A DNA stretch of 64,000 nt, from positions 1-64,000 of the forward strand of contig CAJJDN010000021.1 of assembly GCA_905182985.1 (NCBI GenBank). The letters are read 5' to 3'. The notes under the pieces were generated by a model. It searched no databases and was not told where the DNA came from. It saw only the letters and a program-made list of their open reading frames with translations. Positions 50,333-62,700 of this stretch are shown piece after piece; the first letter of the stretch is position 1; the number at the start of each line of letters is the position of its first letter. The position numbers and the translations under genes were made by a program. This stretch comes from Paramecium sonneborni (lineage: Eukaryota > Ciliophora > Oligohymenophorea > Peniculida > Parameciidae).

Positions 50333-50851
50333 NNNNNNNNNNNNNNNNNNNNNNNNNNNNNNNNNNNNNNNNNNNNNNNNNNNNNNNNNNNNNNNNNNNN
50401 NNNNNNNNNNNNNNNNNNNNNNNNNNNNNNNNNNNNNNNNNNNNNNNNNNNNNNNNNNNNNNNNNNNNNNNNNNNNNNNNNNNNNNNNNNNNNNNNNNNN
50501 NNNNNNNNNNNNNNNNNNNNNNNNNNNNNNNNNNNNNNNNNNNNNNNNNNNNNNNNNNNNNNNNNNNNNNNNNNNNNNNNNNNNNNNNNNNNNNNNNNNN
50601 NNNNNNNNNNNNNNNNNNNNNNNNNNNNNNNNNNNNNNNNNNNNNNNNNNNNNNNNNNNNNNNNNNNNNNNNNNNNNNNNNNNNNNNNNNNNNNNNNNNN
50701 NNNNNNNNNNNNNNNNNNNNNNNNNNNNNNNNNNNNNNNNNNNNNNNNNNNNNNNNNNNNNNNNNNNNNNNNNNNNNNNNNNNNNNNNNNNNNNNNNNNN
50801 NNNNNNNNNNNNNNNNNNNNNNNNNNNNNNNNNNNNNNNNNNNNNNNNNNN
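50333..50851. other. Assembly gap (519 N)
   Basis: Undetermined bases. Frames spanning them are not real. Confidence 0.99.
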
Positions 50852-52017
50852 ATTCTCAGCTTTTTAATTATATAACCAAGCTCATGTTCTAATATTGAAA
50901 GTAAAGTTAATAGTTAAACTTATTTAATGATCATTAAAATACGTCAAATCTACATTGAAATTTTAAAAATCACTCCCAAAGACCACAGGCAATCTAAAGT
51001 AAAGAAAAATAAAAAAAGAAAAAGGTAGATCGCTCTCAAATGAATTTAAGAATTCTATTATCAAAATAAATAGCATTATAAATAGTACATAATACAACTA
51101 TTATAAGTAGTTTATAAATGAAAAACAATGTATACATGTAAATATAGTATTATTAATAATATTAAAAATATTTTTATAAATACTTGTAAAGTTTTTTAAT
51201 ATATATAAATAGTAAAGGAAATATTTTGAATTTTAGACACATATTTAAATAGCAATGTTATAATAAAAAGACTGTTCTTATTTTTTAAGCAGCCATAGTA
51301 TATATTTGGTAATAGTGATAAAACTTAATAATATCCATAGTGTTGGAAAGACTTTAATACAAAAATAATTTCAATTGCATATATCGAAGCCTCATCTTCT
51401 TGAGTTGTAAATAAAATTATCATTTTTGAAATATAAGCATCAACTTTCCAAAACTTTATATTCAAATAACCTTTCCTAAGAGGAAGTTAATGAAAAATAC
51501 TTATAGTTAACAATTCCTAGACCAAATAAAAATCACTTATTTCCAAAAATTACAAATTTTTAATTTTATGCCATTACTTAAAACATCCTTTCACATATAT
51601 CTCTTGCTCTTTTATTACAATATTTTAAAGATTCTCCATTCATTTTTTTATGTTCACAATTTTAATAATAAAGTATCCATATATATATATGATAAATTTG
51701 CCTATAAAATTGTTCTTATTTATCGAAAGAAAAGATTTTCCTTATAAGTTTTAAAATAAATAGATATATTGTTCTAATTCACCTAAAAGATAACATATTT
51801 TCTCAATCTTAAAATATAAAAGTATTCAATTTCTCTTTAAATCTATTTTGCCTTTAATATCTCATCTTCCTAAATCAATTATATTTTTACGAAAATCTTA
51901 AAATAATTTTATTCTATTTAATAATAATTTTTTCAATTATAAAAATTCCTAATAGAATATAATTTAATTTTAATTCATTTTTTTTTTTCATTTGGTAAGT
52001 AATTATTATTATTGCTG
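50852..52017. other. Intergenic, very A+T rich
   Basis: About 1.2 kb with short frames only and several TATATA tracts. No gene was seen. Confidence 0.55.
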
Positions 52018-52776
52018 ATGGCTTATAATTAATCATAGAATTCAAATTAAATTGGGATAGTTGAAAACTAAAAATTTAAATCAAATCAAATTAATTCAGA
52101 AGAATAAATCCTTAAATTTACAGTCAGATAAGACTTTTTAAATGTTCTAGGTATAGCTGCTGATTTTCAAGCAGGCTTAGAACTTTAAAAAAAAAATAAT
52201 AACCTTGGTTAATATGAAACTATGTTGCATAACAAATTAATACTATAAGTTAATCTTTCAAATTCAATACATTGCGATCAATATAATTAATATCTAAAAT
52301 CACCCCATCTTGCAGAAATATTGAAAAAAGAAAAATTAAAAGCAAAAGAATTTTTATAATCCATCAAATAAAAAGAAAAATTTGATAAAAAAATTGAGGA
52401 ACAACTCTAATTTTACGAAACAAATTGTTTAGTGGATAGACCTTTTATGTAACAATAAGAATTAAAAAATATTTAACATGAAGTTAAATTCAATCAAGAA
52501 ACTGTTTAAAACATTATTAACTCTATAAATTAAACAGATTAAAAATATAGAGATTTATAAGATGGAAATACTTAAGCAGAAGAATTATCTGTAACTTAAA
52601 TTGATGAACATATTTAGTAAAAATTAATTTTATTAATCTTAGATCAAGAAAAAAATAAGCTTCTGACAAATTGTCAAAATAATTAAACAAATAGAAAGGG
52701 TTTTAAGATTGTTGTCAATTATTTTGAATTATTTTGTTAATCTATTATTTTATAAAATTGGATTATTTATAAATGA
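52018..52776 (+). CDS. Coiled-coil protein, unknown function
   Basis: A 252-aa intronless frame. The first 40 residues are polar and Q/N/S rich. The rest is dominated by charged helix with heptad-like spacing (HLAEILKKEKLKAKEFLQSI, EKFDKKIEEQLQFYETN, ELKNIQHEVKFNQETVQNII), and a short hydrophobic C terminus follows (KIVVNYFELFCQSIILQNWI) that might be a weak membrane anchor. Glutamine is written mostly TAA, as in neighbouring genes, and 253 codons without TGA exceed chance expectation. The ATG at 52018 is the first in frame. No domain family is recognised; cytoskeletal or scaffold proteins are typical of such composition, but that is only a guess. Confidence 0.7.
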
Positions 52777-53924
52777 GTTAATATTTTGGGTCCTGTAAAT
52801 TTAATTTTAAAAACTAATTTTCTAATTGTTTTATATTGTCCAAATTTTTTTGATTCTTAACTTTTAAACTATATAATCCTAATTTTAGCTAAAATCTATT
52901 TCTATTATAGTATCTGGTGAATATAATATATAAAATTATGACTCATTAAATCGACTCTATAATTTATGTTTCAATTTCTCATTTTAAAAAGCCCTTTCTA
53001 CTTCTCTTTACTTTTTAAAACAATTATATAATTTAAAACCTCCAGTGAAAACAAAGCTTTCATATTATGATATCACTTGAAATTTTTTCAATTTTTTAGC
53101 TTTCTTTGTTAAGTCAGGATTTATACTCTCTTTTAGCAAGTTTCACAAATTAATTTAATTCATTGAGTGTTATCAAAACTTATGTACCATTTTATCATAA
53201 AATAATACCTATTGATTTAACATTAAGAATTCTGATAATTATTTCTTTAATAGAAAGCGTATTAACCTATCGAGTATTCTTATTCAAAAAACATTAGATT
53301 TATTCTGACATTTCTGACTTTTGCTTATTTAAATCCAAACTATTTACAATTTATTTTGTTACCCTAATATTATTGATTGCATTATTTTACATTATAACCA
53401 ATAACAATTATTTTTAAAAATTTAAATCAATTAATTTATTGAATATCATGAATTTACTTTCTAGTATAATACTTTTGTCAGATAAATTAGTGGATTTATT
53501 AATGTTAGCTATATAAAATTATTCTAAAAGTACTTTAAGGAGTTTTATCATTTATTTATGTTTCGATAAAATTATTCTTTCTTTATTAATAGATTATTTT
53601 CTAGACAATAAAGATTTATCAAAGAGAATAATTTATATTTTAATATTTTGAATAAAATATCAATTTATTAAAATTAGGATGAACAGGAAATTTCTGACAA
53701 TTAGTATAGAATTCTTATTATAACTATTATTAAATTTGTTTTTATTACTAATACTTTTTTATTGTTTTTCAACAATCACTTATTTATCGTTTTTTTATTT
53801 AATTCTTTTTTTCATTATTTATTAATTATACAGAAAGTTTTAAAAAGAATGTTAATTAATTTGTTTTATAAAAGTATGATAAATATAAATTAAATAAAAA
53901 TATTATAATAATTCTTTAATATAG
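52777..53924. other. Intergenic, nothing recognised
   Basis: About 1.1 kb of strongly A+T-rich DNA. If the WD40 gene that follows once had the usual long N-terminal part, I find no trace of its coiled coil here. Confidence 0.5.
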
Positions 53925-54959
53925 ATGATCTAAAACAATAGCGAAAAAATAGGAAATAAAAAGATTTAGAATAACAATAAATCCTTTTCATATGAGTTAA
54001 TGCCAAAAAATAGCATAAAAACAACTTAAATTTGTTGTGCAATTGCAATAAATCATTTAAATAATTTTTTAATTGCATCCTCAGAAAACAATATCAAAAT
54101 AAATTAATTTAAAAAAGGAAAAATAAAATAATTATCATAAGCATGTTAACATATTGAAACTATTACAACCCTTAATTTTTTTTAGAAATAATAAAATTTT
54201 ATTTCTAGTTCTGGAGATGCCTCAATTATTATTTGGTCAAATAATTTACTTAATATAAAATCCATATGTAAATTAAAAGGGCATTAGGGTTACATAAATT
54301 GTCTTGTTCTTCATCCAATTTAAGAGAATCTGATAATCAGTGGATCAGATGATGAAAAAATTAAATTTTGGTCAACTAAATAGGTTTTTGATTAATGGTT
54401 TTGCACTTAAACAATCAAAATAAAATAAGGTGCAATTTGTGGATTAGCTTTAAATAATAAAGGAGATACTTTAATCTCATGTGGCTAGGATAACAATATT
54501 TTAGTGATTAAATAAACTAAAACACAAGAATGGCTAATTAAATAAGAGATTCATTAAGATAAATGTGGTTTTCGATTAGCATTTATCTAAAATAATATTT
54601 TTGTTTACTTGCCCTTGAGTTCTGCTAATATGTAAATATACTCATGCCTTTCTTCAAGAAATTACAAAAAATTGAAAGAAATTCCTATTCGAGGAAATAG
54701 ATAATCTTGTTGTTTGGCTTTTCCAGCCCTTTACATATCATCGAAATCTATTATAGTTATGAAAAATGGTTATAATATAAATTTGTTAAAGGTTACCACT
54801 CTTTCTTCTTCTGTCGAATGCAAATTAGTACAATCAATAGATTTAGGCAGTTAAAGTTAAGGATATTTCTCTGGTACTATGAGTTAAGATGGAGAATATT
54901 TAATTATTTGGGATGAATCAATTAGGCAAATTTAAGTTCGATATTATCAAGAAAAATGA
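53925..54959 (+). CDS. WD40-repeat protein, short N terminus
   Basis: A 344-aa intronless member of the same WD40 family as 37769-39316. Repeats in order include CCAIAINHLNNFLIASSENN, LNFFQKQQNFISSSGDASII with IW, YINCLVLHPIQENLIISGSD with KIKFW, GLALNNKGDTLISCGQDNNI, then GFRLAFIQNNIFVYL and a final FSGTMSQDGEYLIIWDESIR. These match the family order, so a whole propeller of about seven blades is present. The Cys/His N terminus and long coiled coil of the other gene are missing: only about 35 residues precede the first blade, and TGA lies 15 codons upstream (53877-53879). It is either a natural short form or a 5'-truncated copy. The frame itself shows no damage. Confidence 0.83.
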
Positions 54960-56533
54960 CAAAATTATTTGAAAATTTAAAAGTTTATTTTAAATGTATT
55001 TAAAAATTCATTATAAAAATATCACATTCACTTTCCCTTCACCTCCTAATTTTTATATTCTTCTTTACTGTATTGGATAGAATATTTCATTTTCTTAATT
55101 AAATGATTTAATATTCAACTTAATTACAAATTGATTGATAATTGATGCCTATATATCACATAGTTTTATTTATTTTTAAATAAACAAATATAAAATAGGC
55201 AAATTATTAAAAAAGATGATCAATTAAAAGATTGCTTTAAATTAAAAGTATTTCTAAAAAAGATTTGAAAGATAGTAAAATCAGATATAAAAGTATTTTT
55301 CAAAAACATACTCGAATTAATATAATATCAAATATCCAATTAAATAAATAGCTTCTTAATTCCTTTATGAAATGTACCATTAGTAATAAATTTCAAAAGA
55401 AAATATATGTATTCAAATGAAATCATCATTTTGCTTTTCTTAAGATTTATACTGAGGAAGAAATTAAAATTTATAATATTCTTTTTGGATAAAAGATTAA
55501 ATATTGTTAGAATTTATAAGTTTAATAAAAATGTTGATCATTAAACCTTAATATCAAATCCAATAAAAAAATTAATATTAACCACCACATCTAATTAATT
55601 TAATTTAATCATTAATATTCTTAAAATTTATTTAGCAAAAATAAATTCCAAACAATCAAAAAAATTTCATTAACCACTTTAAGATCTTTGAATAATTTTA
55701 GAAAAAATGATGATTCATAATTTTGAATAAGACACTTTATTCTAGAATTATGATTGTTTAATATATATTCTATTGAAATCAATTTAGATGAGGATAGATC
55801 GTGAAATAAAGATGAATATGATGAATAAACATTTAACTCTATGTCTTCGAAACAGAAATTTAATTCAAAGATAATTATAAAGAAAATAATTATTTGTCAA
55901 CTAAAATTTTTTCTATTTAATTAAGTATAAATTTAAATATTGTCCGTAATATCTTCCACTATTATAGCAAAAACTTGAATAAATTAAAAGATAAAATGAA
56001 AGATAATATCAAAATTTTGATTAATATGCATTCTAATGTAAGTGTTGCTATAAAACGAAACTTTTAATTTATTTCAGTAACATCAATACTTATTGAATAA
56101 TATTCTTAACAACTAATGTATTTATGGTAATCCAGTTTTAAGTTTTAAAAATATATAACAAAATATTGTTAAAAAGTTTATAAAATAATTAAAATTTGTT
56201 TAGAAAATGATTCACTACATAATTAGTTTGATATAGAAATTAATTAAATTTAATTGATATTATATAAATATTCATTCCTTATACAAATAGTATAAAAACA
56301 GAAATCATGGTAAAAACTGCTTATTAAAATCAGTGAAGTGAATATGGAATATATGTGTGATAATTTAAGTCAAACCTAAGAGTAGAGAATATATTTGCCT
56401 TTATGAAATATATATATAATCGTAACATGAAATATCTTGGGATGAATATCAAACAAAATTGAATTTTTGAATATATCATGGATTATATTTTTTGAGAATA
56501 TTTTAATATTATTAAATATGATATAAGAGTTTT
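54960..56533. other. Intergenic, very A+T rich
   Basis: About 1.6 kb without a supported gene. Stops occur in all frames and no repeats stood out. Confidence 0.55.
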
Positions 56534-57932
56534 ATGCTTCAAAATGGTTACAGATTAACCATCTAGTAAGTGTTATAATTTGCATATCAATCCAATAGAT
56601 AATTTCAACTTAGTATTAATGGGGAACTTTAACTTATGTTAAATATCCCGTTACACCTCTTCATATACTGGCAGATACACATTCATCAGGTGCTTGGACA
56701 TCTTAAACTAGAACATTAACAGGTTTTGTAGAAGAGCCTTAAATTATATTCTCAGTATATAGAATGCACTTTGAAAACACAATGACTGGTGGATATACAT
56801 TCTCAATAGCAATATAATCATCAACGTGTAATAAATACTTTATTTATTTTTAGCATTTAAAATCTTTGTTAATGCTACTTCTCCATAGAAAATTTATAAT
56901 GTTTGGATTAAATATTTGGCCTTCGTTGATAAAAACAAATAAGTTATTCATTAAGAAATAGCTTAACCTGAGGCTATTGAAATTTTCAAAGAATAACATT
57001 TTAATCGAAATTTTATTATGGCATTACCAATCATTAATTACTTATGTTTCACAAGTGAATTCACATTCAAATTTGAAGTAATAGTATAATTTAACCAAAG
57101 ATGCCAATTATTGATTCAACTTTTGTTTAGATGACATTTTAAAGTACAGGAGTATCACAAATAGGATTTTAAATTTTACTATCTACATAAAGTCCAGTTT
57201 ATCATTATGGAACCTCTTAATGGGCCCCTAGTTCTAACAATTTAAATTTAGATCCATATATTGTGTAAAATGTTCAGATACCCAAGCTGTAACAATCAAA
57301 TACCATAATGTTCCCTCTCTATATAGGACTTACATCTGATTTAACTTCTGAAGTAAATATAGAGGATTTTGATTAAGTTATAAGCACAGAGATGTCTTTT
57401 AAAATAGGATCATGTAAATTATAAATGTATTTTAGCAATAACAAGTTCTATAACAAGCGGATGGTTTGATTATATGTTAATCTAACCAAATTATGAACTT
57501 TCACCTCTTCTCTTACAAAGCTTCTCATAATAAGAATATTATGAAAATGATGGAACTTAATTGATAACTGTAGAATTACCATTATATTAAACTACATATA
57601 CAAGCACTACTAATTGGATTGATATTGATAATACTTCTATTGGTTTACAAATTGAGATCACTACAGAATGCATATATAATTATAAGCATGATTACTGGTT
57701 TTTAGGATCATTTGCTGATAATTAGAAATATATAGATGATTTCTTTTACTGTTCTCAAGGATCCAATAGGATTAAATATATTATTAATCTTACTGATGGT
57801 GGAAGGCTTGAATACAAAACAATTAAATTTATATTAACACCAACAAGTGTAGAAATGTATCAACAACTTGACAATATAAATTTTGATGAAGAATACAGAA
57901 ACTTAAAAATAGTAATAAGTTAAGTTAGATGA
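56534..57932 (+). CDS. Secreted H-type-lectin-like protein
   Basis: A 435-aa protein with signal peptide (MLQNVSVIICISIQQIIS) and at least one H-type lectin-like domain. The pattern SGAWTSQTRTLTGFVEEPQI then IFSVYRMHFENTMTGGYTFS and YNVWIKYLAFVD gives the W, R..F and P.V/I..S order and final W-x-x-x-A-x-D of the family (sugar binding outside the cell or in the secretory pathway). The C-terminal half (FDYMLIQPNYELSPLLLQSF, DYWFLGSFADNQ) is beta rich and of unknown fold. Four introns (56547-56566, 56828-56853, 57078-57100, 57414-57435; 20, 26, 23 and 22 nt) are needed, and the exons total 436 codons exactly, which strongly supports the model. The third intron ends AAG rather than TAG. An alternative ATG at 56518 would bypass the first intron. 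The lectin assignment is moderate. Confidence 0.82.
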
Positions 57933-59794
57933 TTATTTATTTAAATTAAAAGGATTATTCTTGATTATTAAAAATAATTAATTAAATTTATTTAGATTAA
58001 TATATACTATTCTGGGTTGTCTTCATTAATTAGTTAAAATAAGTATTTAACTGCATAAAAATCTGATTTGAATTGATTTGAAACAAAAATACATAAGTTG
58101 TAAATTTTAAATTATCTATATCTATATCATCTAAGTCATCTAAATAGTTTATCCTTTAATCAAAATTTCTTCTCTTCAGAAGTTCTATTAGATAATGATA
58201 TTTTGTTTTTTATGTGCTTATTTTTCCAAAATTAACCTTAAATCCGTTTGAGATGTATTTAAGCTGTTAAATTTGTTAATGAAATAAAAATATTAGATTT
58301 TAAAAGAGATTCAAATGAGGGTTAATTCAACAAAAACGAAATTGAAAATAATAATTAGACTTTACAGATTGCAATAGATTCAATCAAAGATTTATAATTG
58401 TTTTTCAACCAATCCTCTTCTGGATTAAAATTGAGAAATGAAATAATTTTGTTGGTAAAATAAAATTAGCATTCATATATTATTAGAACTCGAGCCTTTT
58501 TAAGTTTTAGCATAGTTTTTGTTTTTATTCTTGAGTTTTTACTTTAGATCTATCCAAATTCAAGGTTTAGGTCCAATTATTTAAATCATAGATTTCCTTT
58601 TTAATCTATTTAAAACAAAGCAAATCTCTAAAAATTTAATTTTGTGATCTAAAATAAATATTTAGATCAAATAAGCTTAGATTTGATATATTTCTCAATC
58701 AATTACCTTGCAAATAATAAAAAATTTTACTCCTATTACTATTAAAATATTTGGAACATTTTCCACAACAAAAACTAGCAAATTCTTTCTTTTAATCTGA
58801 TAATAATAAAGCAGTATTTCTCTTCTTATTCTAAAGTCATCCAAACACATAACTTATTTTTATGAATAAATTATTTTCCTTAAAAAATATTAATTTAAAT
58901 AATCTAGGTTGTATAAATAAGTTTTCATCTAATATTTTTTATCAAATTTAAATTCTTAAATAATATTCATATGTAAGTAAATAAGATGTTTTTTCTGAAT
59001 AATTTAAAATCAAATACTATATTGATCAGCAGTTTTTTTCTCAAGTTAATAATCATATTGAATGGAAATTAAACTTTGTTTACTTTTAGATTTCTGATAT
59101 ATATCCAATTAATCTTTTAGTATTATATAATATCATTTTTTACTTCATATTATAATCCAAAGCAGCCATATTCATTTTAACTTTCAAATGACTTTAAATA
59201 TTTTAGAATAATGCTTTTAAGAGTTAATTTTTTATATTTTCATTAACTAATTTTTCTAATAATCCAAACTCTGAGTCATTCTTTATTAATTATTTAACTT
59301 GGGTTTTTTTAAACAAATTGTTTAAATGCTTTTAGATTTATATATTTCTTATAAGCTGCGAAAATACTTTGAATGTCTAATCGCATTTCAAATATAATTA
59401 GATTTATGTTATTTATTAATTAAATTGTTGCCTTAACCTTTTAATCTTTAATTAAAATTATCGAAACCTTAATTTCGATCTAGAAAATGAAGTCAAGAAG
59501 TTATGGCTTTTTGCATTTTAAAGATAAGTAAATTAGTTTAAAGAATGGTTAAAATTAGAAATGAATAATGGTTTTATGATTGAAAAAAAAATGAAAAATT
59601 AGGAAGTAAGTGAACCTACTTTAGATAGTATTAGAACTAAAGTATAAAAAAATGATTTTATAACATTAAGATATATAAGATATTTCAACTTAAAATAAAT
59701 GGAGATAAATTCACTATTAATTAAAATTTCAACTAACTTAACAATTAACTTTAAATGAAAATATTCAAATCAATAGGATTAATTTTTATAATAA
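57933..59794. pseudogene. Unassigned region with broken minus-strand coding remains
   Basis: On the minus strand between about 58160 and 58900, pieces read FASFCCGKCSKYFNSNRSKI (a Cys-rich, B-box-like piece), LNNWTQTLNLDRSKVKTQEQ (coiled-coil-like) and NPEEDWLKNNYKSLIESI. They lie in two frames with TGA between them and one plausible 31-nt intron. Order and type recall the N-terminal half of the modular genes at 37.7-49.9 kb. The parts do not join into one model, so this is probably a degenerate copy. Bases 58900-59794 show nothing. Confidence 0.42.
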
Positions 59795-62700
59795 TCAAAT
59801 GTAAGAATAATGTTAGGTTGACTAGGATATTATTTTTACACCATAATTTTACTTGCATCTAATAATATTTTAAGCTTAGATAATCAAATATTTTTTTAAT
59901 TTAAAAAATCTAAGAGCAATTCTCTTTTTTTACTCGTTTCGATTCTAAAACAATTTTTTTAATATATGAAATTGTTAAACTTTAGGAAATTTAACAATAA
60001 TATATTCTTTAATAGTATCAAAAAAAAAAGCATTTTCATCCACATATGAAGATACTATTTCTTTTAAAATTCTTATAAAATAATGTAAATTAAAAGTTAA
60101 CAGAATAAGTAAATAAGGTATCTATATTTCATAAGATTAATTCAATTAATCAATATAAATTCCAATACCGACTGCAATTGATATTACACAAACTTTGGCT
60201 GAATAAGCATCTAAATTATTAAGTATATATGAGACAAAAGGTTAATATTTTTAACTTAGTTCTTGATATAAATACACTAATGATAATAAAAGAATTCCTT
60301 TTTTAACAATATTTTCTTCATAATAAGAAAGAAAAATAATAAGAAGCTCTTTGATGACAATTTTTATTAACTCCCAATAATAAGCATCCAATTTATATTC
60401 ATTATATAAATATCCCCATTTTTGTCTAGTTCTTTTTAAATGTAATTTTGATTTATTTGAATACAAAGAAATAAAAAAAAATAGAGGTATAATTATAGCA
60501 ATTAATATTAAAACAGGTAAGCAAAATCTTAAGAGCCAGTTTTAATGAATCTCCGTATCATATCTATTGTTAACATTAGCTTAAATCCACTAAAAACCAG
60601 AAATTTGTCTATATGATATTAATGAAATTAATCCACCTACTAAATATGGTTGAAGGTATATGTACATATATATTAATGTTGTAGTTATGACATTTAAATT
60701 ATATTAAAGCCTATCTAAAAATAAAGCAATCCAATATAAACCTAAAAACAACATAATATAAATGAAAGGCATGAATAATTACCAAATAATCCTTGAATAA
60801 TGTATTGGAATAACAAAAACCTCCAATAAAAAACAATCAAGTGAATGTGTTATTGTTTATATTGGATTACTAACAGAATTAAAAAAATTATCAACATCAA
60901 CTGGTGTTTAAAATTTGAATGTAAAAATAACAGAGACAATTTGCAAATGGTGAGTAGTAAGTTTTATTAAAATACCAAAATTTGAATGATATTGAATCTT
61001 TGTCAGAAAAATTCTTGAGATAATTTTTTTAAGAATCATTTATTCATTTAATTTAATGTTACTTTTCACAGAAATCAATATCGAAATTAATGTCCTAAAT
61101 AAATAATTATAATTATTTACCATATGCTGATAGCAGTTATAGCAACAATATTTTAATTATTATCAACACAAGATCCACAAGAATATTTAGAACTTGTGGA
61201 AAAATGTCCTTATCCCCTTAAATTATAAATATCACATTCTTCACATAAGGCTCCAACATGTCCATAAAAACAGGATATATCTCCTTCTATCCATCCACCA
61301 TTACAATTAGATAGTAAATTGATACATTAACTGATCTAATCAGTATCAAAATAGGGTCTCCAAAAACCTGGCTTTAGTTTTAATTATGCTGATTTAATTT
61401 CAATAGTTGAGAAATCATCTTTCTAAGAACAGTTATTAGAATTAAGAACCAATGAATACAATCCTTGTGATGCATTACAAGGTTAACAAGTACCATCATA
61501 AAGACTTTTTATTTCTCCTATTTAGCAAGGTAATGATTTAATATTCATTCTTATAAAATAATTATTGTGATATCCCGTTATTTCTTAATTTTTACCATAG
61601 ATAGGGATGAATATTGAATTACAATTAAATTATAATTATAAAGTGAGGTTTTATTAATCATCTAAGTAAAAGATTATATTATCGAAATTATACTCAGATT
61701 AATCGAATAAAACAGAACTTAAACTAGTAAAGTTTTATGTAAAATCTAAATCTTCATTTTCATTTAGTATCCTACCATTTATTTAACATTTAGTATCATT
61801 AAGATTTTCTTGAATATTATTAAATTAATCTAATGCAGACAATCTTAAATGTAGATTATATGCAATATATTCTTTTTTTTATTAATCAAAATATTGATAT
61901 TTTAAAATAGGCTATCCATTAGGAACATACAATATATTAGAAGTAGCATTTTAGAATATTTAATTTTGTTAAATCTGAATTTCCTCTATTAAAATATCTT
62001 CTCTTTCTAAGATTTTTATTTTAGGCAAAAAGTTTTATAAATCTAAAGTAACTTTTAATTACGAAGGAAGTTATGCAAAATTATTCCCAAAAACAGTTGC
62101 GATATTTTCCTCGATTATCGAACCTTATTTAATTAAATTTTAACTTATCTAATCTTAAAAGTATAAACCACCTCCAGATTGAGCTTTATTATATTAAACC
62201 AGAGAGTTCAATATATAAAAGCTATCAAACCCTAATACATATATTGATCCACCCTAGGATTCTGCGGTATTATTTTCAAAAATAGAATTTTTAATCAAAG
62301 TGGTAATATTTTAAATGTAAAGGCAAGTACCTTTATAAGCAAAATTGCTAATACATCTAAAGTTTTGTAATTAAAAATCATATTTTTTTTGATGTATTGA
62401 GAGAAATAAAGTTTATAAGATTCTAAATTTTTTTATATCTTTTATTATATTTAAGCAACTTAATTGACCACATTAATTATTTTCAAAGAAAATATTGTTC
62501 ATGATAATGATAGTCTAATCCTCTTATATATTAACATTAAGCAGCCCTTTTTAACAAATTTTGCAGTATATGTTAAAAAAAAATAAATCAGATATAAATA
62601 TCTATGTTGCTTATGGATTGATATCTATGAGGCCAGATATTGGTTAGCTTTATTGCAAATTTATTTAATTAATAATACAATAACTATTAGATAAACTATC

